Shown piece after piece: positions 33,036 through 39,069 of a stretch of DNA of 39,069 nucleotides. Origin of the DNA: Frankiales bacterium (GTDB lineage Bacteria > Actinomycetota > Actinomycetes > Mycobacteriales > SCTD01). Made by a program: the position numbers and the translations under genes. The DNA is taken from NCBI GenBank assembly GCA_025464915.1, contig JAODNF010000479.1, positions 1 to 39,069 of the forward strand. Direction: 5' to 3'. Every line of letters starts with the position of its first letter. Within the stretch, counting starts at the first letter, position 1. The notes under the pieces are model-generated. The model did not search any database, was not told where the DNA came from, and saw nothing but the letters and a program-made list of their open reading frames with translations.

Positions 33036-33617
33036 TCAGGCGTCGCGCCGGAGCTCCTGGCCGAGGAGGTCGACGACCCAGGTGACGGCCTCGCCGGCCT
33101 GCTTCGGGCTCATGCCCCAGGTGCCGACGAACCGCTCGTACGCCGCCTGCGTGGAGAGCACGTCCAGCACAGCGGCCGACCGGCGGGCCAGCGCCTCGTC
33201 GGACGTCTCGGCGGAGACCGCACGCAGGACGGCCTCGCGACGTCGGCGGTCGGCCTGCTGCGCGGCCGGGCCGCCGCTCGCGGGCGGGCGCACCCTGAAG
33301 CGGGGCAGCGCGCGGAAGAAGCGACGTGCCAGCAGCGCCACGTCGTCCAGCGTCATGTCGTCGTAGGAGATGCCGGCCGCAGCGATGAGCCGTCGCATGG
33401 CAGCGTCGTGCAGGTCCTCGGAGGTGGCGAAGTGCCGGTAGACGGTGCGCTCACCGACGGCCGCCCGCTCGGCAACCGCCCGGTAGGTCAGCCCGTGCCA
33501 GTCCCAGTCGTCCTGCTCGCGCGCGATCTCCACCGCCGCGTCCAGGATCCGCTCCCGCGTCTGCTCCTGCTGGCGGCGACGGGCGGGGCTGTCGTACCGC
33601 CTTGACGCTGTCGTCAT
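33036..33617 (-). CDS. TetR-family transcriptional regulator, divergent from the Ltp operon
   Basis: A 193-residue protein. Residues about 15-70 form the TetR DNA-binding domain (QEQTRERILDAAVEIAREQ, then LTYRAVAERAAVGERTVYRHF and ATSEDL). The remaining helices form the ligand domain (FFRALPRFRVR, AVLDVLSTQAAYERFVGTWG). Its start at 33617 is divergent from the DUF35/Ltp4/Ltp3-like operon that begins at 33677, with only 59 bp between them, so it is the likely local regulator. An inverted repeat of TGTC/GACA overlaps the start codon. It is not the KstR family member itself as far as I can see; the ligand is unknown but an acyl-CoA would fit the neighbours. Confidence 0.92.
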   Translation of the reverse strand: MTTASRRYDSPARRRQQEQTRERILDAAVEIAREQDDWDWHGLTYRAVAERAAVGERTVYRHFATSEDLHDAAMRRLIAAAGISYDDMTLDDVALLARRFFRALPRFRVRPPASGGPAAQQADRRRREAVLRAVSAETSDEALARRSAAVLDVLSTQAAYERFVGTWGMSPKQAGEAVTWVVDLLGQELRRDA

Positions 33618-33627
33618 AGTGGTGACA
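33609..33627. promoter_or_regulatory. Candidate TetR operator in the divergent TetR/Ltp region
   Basis: TGTCGTCATAGTGGTGACA is an imperfect palindrome (TGTCNNCA arms) covering the TetR start codon and the beginning of the 59-bp intergenic region. Binding there could block both divergent genes. It is a weak call based on symmetry and position. Confidence 0.4.
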
Positions 33628-33676
33628 GGCTACTGCCGCGAATTGCTCAGAGTCGAGCAGCGAGTCGAGGAGCCGT

Positions 33677-34627
33677 ATGACTGCACCAAGCGCGGGCACC
33701 GTCGAGATGACGATCCGGTTCCCGTACAAGCGATCCCTCGGGCCGGTGATCGGCGCCTTCATGACCGGCCTGGCCGGTCAGCAGATCCTCGGGATCCGCA
33801 ACGGGTCGGAAGTGATGTGCCCGCCGCTCGAGTGGGATCCGAAGACCGGCAAGGAGCTCGACCACGGCGCCCTGGTCGAGGTCGGCCCCGCGGGCACCGT
33901 GGTGTCATGGACCTGGGTGCCGAAGCCGTCGGCGCAGCACCCCCTCGACAAGCCGTTCGCCCTCGCCCTCATCAGGCTGGACGGGGCGGACACCGCGCTC
34001 ACGCACGCCGTCGACGCCGGCTCGATCGACGCCATGTCGACTGGCATGCGCGTCGCCCCGCGCTGGAAGGCAGAGCGCCAGGGCCACATCACCGACATCG
34101 AGGCCTTCGTGCCCGGTGAGGACCCGCAGGGGCTCGACGACTCTCGGCCCGAGGAACCCGTCACGATGATGCCGTACAACGCCGAGATCCCCTACACGCT
34201 GCCCATCGCGGTCAACACAGCACGGAACGCCGTGGCCCTCAAGGAGAAGCGGCTCATCGGCCTGCGCTGCCCCGTCTGCAGCCGCACCTACGCCGGCGAG
34301 CGCGGGTTCTGCCCGATCGACACGACGGCGCTGACCGCGGAGCACGAGGTCCAGCTGCCGCAGACCGGGACGCTGACGAACTACACCATCATCACGCCGG
34401 TCCAGTACCCGGGACAGACGGAGACCGAGCCGTTCGCCCGCTGCATGATCCTGGTCGACGACAGCGACCTGGTGATCGGCTACCAGCCCGTCATCGACCT
34501 CCCTGTCGAGCAGGTGCGGGTGGGTGTGCGCGTGAAGCTCGTCTGGGGCGACGGTGACATCGAGGGCTGGCAGCCCACCGGCGAACCGGACGTCGACGAC
34601 CCCGACCTCGTGAACAGGATCTACTGA
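33677..34627 (+). CDS. DUF35/OB-fold zinc-ribbon protein, thiolase partner (Rv3521-like)
   Basis: A 316-residue protein; ATG 33677 has GAGGAG five bases upstream. It seems to hold two DUF35-type OB-fold units, about 13-145 and 170-305. The second starts with the zinc ribbon CPVCSRTYAGERGFCPID: three Cys (198, 201, 212) and Asp 215 where the fourth Cys is usual. DUF35 proteins pair with thiolase-like (Ltp) enzymes and help form the active acyl-CoA complex. From memory, gene order and lengths match Rv3521-Rv3522 (ltp4)-Rv3523 (ltp3) of Mycobacterium tuberculosis, where these genes belong to the steroid-associated regulon. The next gene starts 1 bp after this stop. Confidence 0.88.
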   Translation: MTAPSAGTVEMTIRFPYKRSLGPVIGAFMTGLAGQQILGIRNGSEVMCPPLEWDPKTGKELDHGALVEVGPAGTVVSWTWVPKPSAQHPLDKPFALALIRLDGADTALTHAVDAGSIDAMSTGMRVAPRWKAERQGHITDIEAFVPGEDPQGLDDSRPEEPVTMMPYNAEIPYTLPIAVNTARNAVALKEKRLIGLRCPVCSRTYAGERGFCPIDTTALTAEHEVQLPQTGTLTNYTIITPVQYPGQTETEPFARCMILVDDSDLVIGYQPVIDLPVEQVRVGVRVKLVWGDGDIEGWQPTGEPDVDDPDLVNRIY

Positions 34628-34628
34628 C

Positions 34629-35693
34629 ATGGCGAGCGACGACATCGCGATCATCGGTTGGGCCGTCTCCCCGATGGAGCGGCGGACCGCCAAGTCCGAG
34701 CAGCAGATGCTGTTCGAGGTGGTGACCGATGCGGTCGACCACGCGGGTATCACCCGCGCCGACGTCGACTTCACGGTCGCTGGCAGCTGCGACTACGTGG
34801 CTGGTCAGGCTTTCTCGTTCGTGCAGAACATCGACGCCGTGGGTGCCTGGCCGCCGAAGCGCGACAGCCACGTCGAGATGGACGGTGCGTGGGCGCTCTA
34901 CGAGACGTGGGTCCGGCTGCTGTCGGGCGACATCGACATCGCGCTGGCGACCGGCTCCGGTCGCAGCAGCACCGCCGACCCGGCGCTGATCTACCCGATG
35001 GAGATGGACCCGTTCTACCTCGCCCCTCTCGGCGCGGACGCGATGAGCTTCTCGGCGCTCCAGGCGCGGGCGCTCCTCGACGCAGGCAAGGTCACGGAGC
35101 GCCAGATGGCCGAGATCGCCTTGCGCAGCAGGGCATCCGCCACGAGCAACCCGCACGCGCAGGTGTCCGGCGCGTTCGACGTCGACGCCGCTCTGCAGAC
35201 CGACTACGTGCGGGCGCCGCTGCGCAAGCACGACCTCCCGCCGATCACCGACGGCGCCGCGTGCGTCGTCATCGCGCGCGCCGACAAGGCCCGCGAGATC
35301 TGCGAGAACCCGGTCTGGATCAAGGGCTTCGCGCACTACAGCGAGCTGCACAACCCCGGCATGCGTGACCTGCTCACGTCGCCCTCCACGACGCTCGCGG
35401 CCAAGGCCGCCGGCATCGAGGAGGCCCCGGTCGACTTCGCCGAGGTGCAGGCCGCCTTCAGCCACGAGGAGGTGATCCTGCGCGAGGCCCTGGGTCTCGG
35501 GCAGGACACGCCGGTCAACCGCTCCGGCGGTCCCCTCGCCGCGAACCCCGTCATGGCGACCGGCCTGGTCCGGATCGCCGAGACCGCCCGTCAGATCCGC
35601 GAGGGGCAGGGCCGCCGCGGCGTCGCCCACTCGACCTCCGGTCCGTGCCTGCAGCAGAACCTGGTCTGCGTCCTCGAGGGAGATGCGCGATGA
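34629..35693 (+). CDS. ltp4: Ltp4-like thiolase-fold protein (lipid-transfer protein family)
   Basis: A 354-residue thiolase-fold protein of the SCP2/Ltp group. ATG 34629 is 1 bp after the DUF35 stop. Recognisable parts are DIAIIGWAVSPMERR at the N-terminus, LLSGDIDIALATGSG in the middle and NRSGGPLAANPVMATGL with STSGPCLQQN at the C-terminus. The Cys nucleophile that true thiolases carry near VxxxCxSG is not seen; the aligned stretch is HVEMDGAWAL. This resembles Ltp2-type proteins, which cleave by retro-aldol chemistry rather than thiolysis, but the actual reaction here is not established. The stop overlaps the next start (ATGA), so a hetero-complex with the Ltp3-like protein and the DUF35 protein is likely. 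Confidence 0.85.
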   Translation: MASDDIAIIGWAVSPMERRTAKSEQQMLFEVVTDAVDHAGITRADVDFTVAGSCDYVAGQAFSFVQNIDAVGAWPPKRDSHVEMDGAWALYETWVRLLSGDIDIALATGSGRSSTADPALIYPMEMDPFYLAPLGADAMSFSALQARALLDAGKVTERQMAEIALRSRASATSNPHAQVSGAFDVDAALQTDYVRAPLRKHDLPPITDGAACVVIARADKAREICENPVWIKGFAHYSELHNPGMRDLLTSPSTTLAAKAAGIEEAPVDFAEVQAAFSHEEVILREALGLGQDTPVNRSGGPLAANPVMATGLVRIAETARQIREGQGRRGVAHSTSGPCLQQNLVCVLEGDAR

Positions 35694-36859
35694 GCCACCA
35701 GCCCTGCGCCGTCGTGGGCGTCGGTCAGACCCACCACAAGACCCGCCGCTGGGACGTGTCCCTCGGCGGCCTGGTGCGCGAGGCCGCGACCCGCGCCCTC
35801 GAGGACGCCCAGATGGACTGGTCGGACATCGACGCCGTCGTCCTCGGCAAGGCACCCGACCTGTTCGAGGGCGTCATGAAGCCCGAGCTCTACCTGACCG
35901 ACGCCCTGGGTGCGCACGGCAAGCCGATGTTCCGCGTCCACACCGCGGGCTCCGTCGGCGCGACCACCGGCATCGTCGCGGCGCACCACGTCGAGACCGG
36001 CCGGCACAAGCGCGTCCTCGCGGTCGCCTACCAGAAGCAGTCCGAGGGCAACGCGCAGTTCGCGCTCGGCTCCGGCCGCGGCGGCTCCCTCGGCGCGGGC
36101 GGTGCGTTCGCGCCCTACATGCGCTCCTACATCGCCCGCAGCGGCTCGCCCCTGGACATCGGCCCGATGGTCGCGGTGAAGGACCGGCTCAACGCGCTGA
36201 AGAACCCGTACGCCCACCTGAAGCTCACCGACATCTCCCTGGAGAAGGTCAAGGAGTCGCCGATGATGTGGGAGCCGGTGCGGTACCTCGAGTCCTGCCC
36301 GTCGTCCGACGGCGCGTGCGCGGTCGTGCTCACCGATGAGGAGGGCGGCAAGGCCGCCGCGGCAGCCGGCCGCGCTCCGGCGTGGATCCTCGGCACCGCG
36401 GTCCGGTCCGAGCCGTCGACGTTCCCCGGTCGCGACCCGGTGACGCCGCAGGGCGCCTTCGACTGCGCCGACGACCTGTACCGGCAGGCCGGCATCACGA
36501 ACCCGCGCGAGCAGCTCGACTGCGCCGAGCTCTACGTGCCGTTCAGCTGGTACGAGCCGATGTGGCTCGAGGCGCACCGGATCGCCGAGAAGGGCCGGGG
36601 CTGGAAGATGGTCGAGAGCGGCGAGACCGCCCTCGACGGGGACTTCCCGGTCAACATGTCCGGCGGCGTGCTCTCCTCGAACCCGATCGGTGCCTCCGGC
36701 CTGCTGCGTCTGGCCGAGGCCGCGCTCCAGGTCCGCGGCATGGCCGGCGAGCACCAGGTGGACGGTGCGAAGGTCGCCCTCGGACAGGCCTACGGCGCGG
36801 CAGCGCAGTACTTCTCGATGTGGGTCGTCGCGAGCAGCCTGGACCCCTTCGGCCGCTGA
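35690..36859 (+). CDS. ltp3: Ltp3-like thiolase-fold protein (lipid-transfer protein family)
   Basis: A 389-residue thiolase-fold protein; ATG 35690 overlaps the previous stop by ATGA. Family features are CAVVGVGQTHHKTRRWDVS, TRALEDAQMDWSDIDAVV, ELYVPFSWYEPMWLEAH and NMSGGVLSSNPIGASGL. In the place of the thiolase nucleophile the protein reads VHTAGSVGATTG, without Cys, so classical thiolysis is doubtful. With the preceding Ltp4-like and DUF35 proteins it forms a three-gene operon like that of mycobacteria and probably takes part in acyl-CoA or sterol side-chain catabolism. A GC-rich inverted repeat (CGGCCGC/GCGGCCG) overlaps the stop. Confidence 0.85.
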   Translation: MSHQPCAVVGVGQTHHKTRRWDVSLGGLVREAATRALEDAQMDWSDIDAVVLGKAPDLFEGVMKPELYLTDALGAHGKPMFRVHTAGSVGATTGIVAAHHVETGRHKRVLAVAYQKQSEGNAQFALGSGRGGSLGAGGAFAPYMRSYIARSGSPLDIGPMVAVKDRLNALKNPYAHLKLTDISLEKVKESPMMWEPVRYLESCPSSDGACAVVLTDEEGGKAAAAAGRAPAWILGTAVRSEPSTFPGRDPVTPQGAFDCADDLYRQAGITNPREQLDCAELYVPFSWYEPMWLEAHRIAEKGRGWKMVESGETALDGDFPVNMSGGVLSSNPIGASGLLRLAEAALQVRGMAGEHQVDGAKVALGQAYGAAAQYFSMWVVASSLDPFGR

Positions 36860-36896
36860 GGGGCGGCGGGCGGCCGCGCGACGTAGCGTGGCCGCC

Positions 36897-37706
36897 GTGG
36901 AGGAGACCTGGCTCGACGTCGGAGGTGCCGCGCTCGCAGCGCGGTCGTGGCCCGGCCCCGGGCGTCCGGTGCTGGCGGTGCACGGCCTGTCGTCGAACGC
37001 TCGGCTCTGGGACGAGACGGCCGCAGCGCTGGCCCGGCGGGGCCACCCCGTGGTGGCCGTCGACCTGCGCGGCCACGGCCGTTCCCACCAGGTCCCTGAC
37101 ACCGCGGTAGACCCGACCGTTCAAGCGGCCCAGGACCTCGCTGCCGTCTGCGCTGCTCTCGGCTGGGAGGCGCCCGTCGTCGCCGGCCAGTCCTGGGGCG
37201 GCAACGTCGTGCTCCAGCTCGCCGCCGACCGCCCTGAGCTCGTCCACGGACTGGTCCTCGTCGACGGTGGCTGGCTCGTCCTCGCGGACCGCTGGGCGAC
37301 TCTCGACGAGGCCTGGGAGGTGCTCGCCCCGCCGCAGTTCGACGGCCTGCGCGCCGACGACCTGCGGGCCCGGCTGAGGGAGGTCCACCCGTCGTGGTCC
37401 GAGGCGGCGCTCGCCGCGACGGCGAACAACCTCCAGGTCAGGGACGACGGCACCATCGCGCCCTGGCTCGACCGCGACCGGCACCGCACCATCGTCGGCA
37501 GCCTGCTCGCGCAGCGGCCCCGCGACCTGTACCCGCGGGTGACCTGCCCGGCGGTCCTCCTGGTCGCCGGGGCCGCCAACCCCGCCGCCGACGAGGCTGC
37601 CGCGGCGATGCCGAACGCCAGGGTCGTCCCGTTCGTCGGTGGCGACCACGACCTGCACGCCCAGCACCCGGACCGCGTCGCCGCGCTGGTCCACGACCTC
37701 GCATGA
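36897..37706 (+). CDS. Alpha/beta-fold hydrolase
   Basis: A 269-residue hydrolase starting at GTG 36897 (GTG 36888 in frame is the alternative; neither has a clear Shine-Dalgarno). The fold is shown by VLAVHGLSSNARLWDE (oxyanion HG), VVAVDLRGHGRS, the nucleophile elbow GQSWGGN (S99) and the base H251 in GGDHDLH. There is no signal peptide, so it should be cytoplasmic. It could hydrolyse an ester, thioester or C-C bond; the substrate is not predictable. The stop overlaps the next start (ATGA), linking it to the S51-like/CysRS-C fusion gene. Confidence 0.92.
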   Translation: MEETWLDVGGAALAARSWPGPGRPVLAVHGLSSNARLWDETAAALARRGHPVVAVDLRGHGRSHQVPDTAVDPTVQAAQDLAAVCAALGWEAPVVAGQSWGGNVVLQLAADRPELVHGLVLVDGGWLVLADRWATLDEAWEVLAPPQFDGLRADDLRARLREVHPSWSEAALAATANNLQVRDDGTIAPWLDRDRHRTIVGSLLAQRPRDLYPRVTCPAVLLVAGAANPAADEAAAAMPNARVVPFVGGDHDLHAQHPDRVAALVHDLA

Positions 37707-38941
37707 CCGGCCGACTAGTGGTCATGGGCTCCGGCGAGACGGCGCCGACGATGGTGGAGGTCCACCGCACGACGCTGGCCGCTGCCGGCGCCGGGACGTC
37801 GCTGCTCCTCGACACCCCCTACGGCTTCCAGGAGAACGCGGACGACATCACGCGCAAGGCGGTCGCCTACTTCGGCAGCAGCGTCGGCCGGAGCCTCACT
37901 CCGGTGGCCTGGCGGCAGCGGCTCGCCGGCGGTGACCTCGACCGCGCCCTCACGGCCGTGCGCGGTGCACGGTCGGTCTTCGCCGGCCCCGGCAGCCCGA
38001 CGTACGCGCTCCAGGTCTGGGAGGGCAGCGGTTTCGACGACGCCGTGCACGCGACGGCGCACGGCGGAGGGACGGTGACGTTCGCCTCGGCCGCTGCCCT
38101 GACCCTTGGCGTCGTCAGCGTGCCCGTCTACGAGATCTACAAGTGCGGACACGCGCCGGCCTGGGTGCCTGGGCTGAACCTGCTCGAGCGGCTGACCGGC
38201 CTGCGGGCGGCGGTCGTCCCGCACTACGACAACTCCGAGGGCGGCAGTCACTCGACCGCCTTCTGCTACCTGGGTGAGCGACGGCTGGCGTTGCTCGAGC
38301 AGTCGCTGCCGGAGGGCGCGCACGTCATCGGCGTGGACGAGCACACCGCTCTGGTTCTCGACCTGGCGACCCGCACCGCGACGGTTCTTGGGAACGGCGC
38401 CGTGACCGTGCGGCACGACGGAGCCTCGCGAGTGCTGGCGGCGGGTACGCAGGTGCCGTTCGAGGAGCTCGCGGCCCGGGAGGGAAGCACCCGCGCACAT
38501 GTCGATCTCGCGAGAAGTCCCGAGCCGGCGCCGGCCACCTCCTCGCTGAGGCAGGACGCGGACGACGCCCGGGCCGCGTTCGACCTGGCCCTCGCCGCCT
38601 CTGACGCGGACGCTGCTGCGGAGGCGGTCCTACGGCTCGAGCAGGCCATCACGGAGTGGAACGCCGACTCGCTGCAGTCCTCCGACGGCGACCACGCCCG
38701 GCGCACCCTCCGGGGCATGATGGTGGAGCTGGCGCTGGCCGCGCGGGAGGGCCTGGCCGATCCGGCTGAACGGATCGCCCCGTTGGTCGAAGCGCTGCTG
38801 TCCGTGCGCGTGAAAGCCCGGCAGGACAAGGACTTCGCGACCTCGGACCGCGTCCGCGACCAGCTGGCCGAGGCGGGCGTCGAGGTCCGGGACGCTGCCG
38901 AGGGCGTTCAGTGGGTGCTGGCCCCGCGAACACGCGGGTGA
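37703..38941 (+). CDS. S51/type-1 amidotransferase-like protein fused to a CysRS-type C-terminal domain
   Basis: A 412-residue protein; ATG 37703 overlaps the previous stop. Residues 1 to about 250 look like a type-1 glutamine amidotransferase/peptidase S51-like (cyanophycinase-like) fold: LVVMGSGETAPTMVEVH, TPYGFQENADDI, AGPGSPTYALQVWEG, VTFASAAALTLG (S129 in the nucleophile-elbow position, but without the GxSAG consensus) and VVPHYDNSEGGSHSTAF. Residues about 285-412 match the helical C-terminal part of cysteinyl-tRNA synthetases (KARQDKDFATSDRVRDQL, AGVEVRDAAEGVQWVL), like the CysS/YqeB C-terminal domain. No synthetase catalytic core is present. The protein could modify or process a peptide or tRNA-related molecule; this is inference. 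Confidence 0.85.
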   Translation: MTGRLVVMGSGETAPTMVEVHRTTLAAAGAGTSLLLDTPYGFQENADDITRKAVAYFGSSVGRSLTPVAWRQRLAGGDLDRALTAVRGARSVFAGPGSPTYALQVWEGSGFDDAVHATAHGGGTVTFASAAALTLGVVSVPVYEIYKCGHAPAWVPGLNLLERLTGLRAAVVPHYDNSEGGSHSTAFCYLGERRLALLEQSLPEGAHVIGVDEHTALVLDLATRTATVLGNGAVTVRHDGASRVLAAGTQVPFEELAAREGSTRAHVDLARSPEPAPATSSLRQDADDARAAFDLALAASDADAAAEAVLRLEQAITEWNADSLQSSDGDHARRTLRGMMVELALAAREGLADPAERIAPLVEALLSVRVKARQDKDFATSDRVRDQLAEAGVEVRDAAEGVQWVLAPRTRG

Positions 38942-38948
38942 CCAGACA

Positions 38949-38978
38949 GGTCAGGGGCCGGATCCCCGGCCCCTGACC
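38949..38978. terminator. Strong hairpin between convergent gene and tRNA-His
   Basis: A perfect 13-bp stem (GGTCAGGGGCCGG / CCGGCCCCTGACC) closes a 4-base loop. It lies 7 bp after the plus-strand stop at 38941 and 9 bp beyond the 3' end of the minus-strand tRNA-His, so it can serve both as a bidirectional terminator. No long T-run follows, as is usual in GC-rich actinobacteria. Confidence 0.8.
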
Positions 38979-38987
38979 GTTCTGCGG

Positions 38988-39064
38988 TGGGGTGAGTGAC
39001 GGGGCTCGAACCCGCGACAACCGGGATCACAACCCGGTGCTCTACCAGCTGAGCTACACCCACC
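38988..39064 (-). tRNA. trnH: tRNA-His (GTG anticodon)
   Basis: Read on the minus strand, the gene folds as a cloverleaf. The acceptor GTGGGTG pairs with CACTCAC (one G-U), the D arm contains GTAGCTCAGCTGGTAGAGC, the anticodon stem CCGGG/CCCGG encloses TTGTGAT (anticodon GTG), and the T loop is TTCGAGC. The extra G at -1 facing C73, a tRNA-His identity mark, is present, and CCA is encoded. The window ends 5 bases upstream of it. Confidence 0.97.
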
Positions 39065-39069
39065 AAGAA

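Noticed and set aside
32530..33366. Plus-strand frame running through the intergenic region into the TetR gene
   Set aside because: It overlaps the 107-residue gene and the antisense TetR gene, and its sequence is Arg/Pro/Ser-rich without a domain.
36850..36876. CGGCCGC/GCGGCCG hairpin at the Ltp3-like stop as a terminator
   Set aside because: Only a 7-bp stem with a 13-base loop, overlapping the stop codon and without a T-run; likely chance in such GC-rich DNA.
1..39069. Mobile element or recent transfer
   Set aside because: No transposase, integrase, phage gene or terminal repeats seen, and base composition looks even; the tRNA at the edge shows no adjacent integrase within the window.

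Overview
The window is very GC-rich, nearly every codon ends in G or C, and GTG/TTG starts are common. Together with PucR and TetR regulators, several branched-chain-amino-acid-type (Liv) ABC systems, and a DUF35/Ltp4/Ltp3-like gene set resembling the mycobacterial one, this indicates a chromosomal segment of a free-living actinobacterium. The genus cannot be fixed from sequence alone. I see no insertion sequence, phage gene, CRISPR array or replication origin, and no gene-free stretch longer than about 250 bp.

Layout. (1) 1-2.4 kb, plus strand: two tandem PucR-type regulators, the first cut by the window edge. (2) 12.2-2.4 kb, minus strand: TetR regulator, secreted glycoside-hydrolase-like protein, second TetR regulator, then a tightly packed Liv importer set (lipoprotein binding protein, fused LivH-LivM permease, LivG, LivF). 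It continues by stop/start overlaps into a secreted Gly/Thr-rich anchored protein and a small membrane protein with an Ada-like metal-binding tail; a stand-alone receiver protein follows. (3) 12.4-24.2 kb, plus strand: the most unusual block. A 1304-residue protein carries LivH, LivM, LivF and LivG as one chain. It is followed, with start/stop overlaps or gaps of a few bases, by a MoxR ATPase, a DUF58 protein, a transglutaminase-like membrane protein whose catalytic residues appear lost and which contains an internal lipobox, a proline-rich lipoprotein, and a Cys-rich exported type-1 binding protein. A family VIII-type serine hydrolase follows 13 bp later. (4) 25.5-32.8 kb, plus strand: exported subtilase ending in nine SSAWN pentapeptides, a PAS-GGDEF-EAL c-di-GMP protein, a third Liv-type binding lipoprotein, an extracellular depolymerase-like esterase and a small hypothetical protein. 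(5) 33.0-36.9 kb: TetR regulator divergent from a DUF35/Ltp4-like/Ltp3-like operon. (6) 36.9-39.07 kb: alpha/beta hydrolase, an S51-like protein fused to a CysRS-type C-terminal domain, a strong hairpin, and tRNA-His on the minus strand.

How the genes may work together. Block 3 reads as one transcription unit in which a self-contained importer is co-produced with a MoxR/DUF58/transglutaminase-like membrane assembly and its own binding protein. I infer an envelope uptake or sensing machine whose assembly may need the MoxR chaperone; the substrate is unknown. The exported hydrolases, several binding proteins with long flexible stalks and the Ltp cluster fit a lifestyle of scavenging polymers, lipids or steroid-like compounds.
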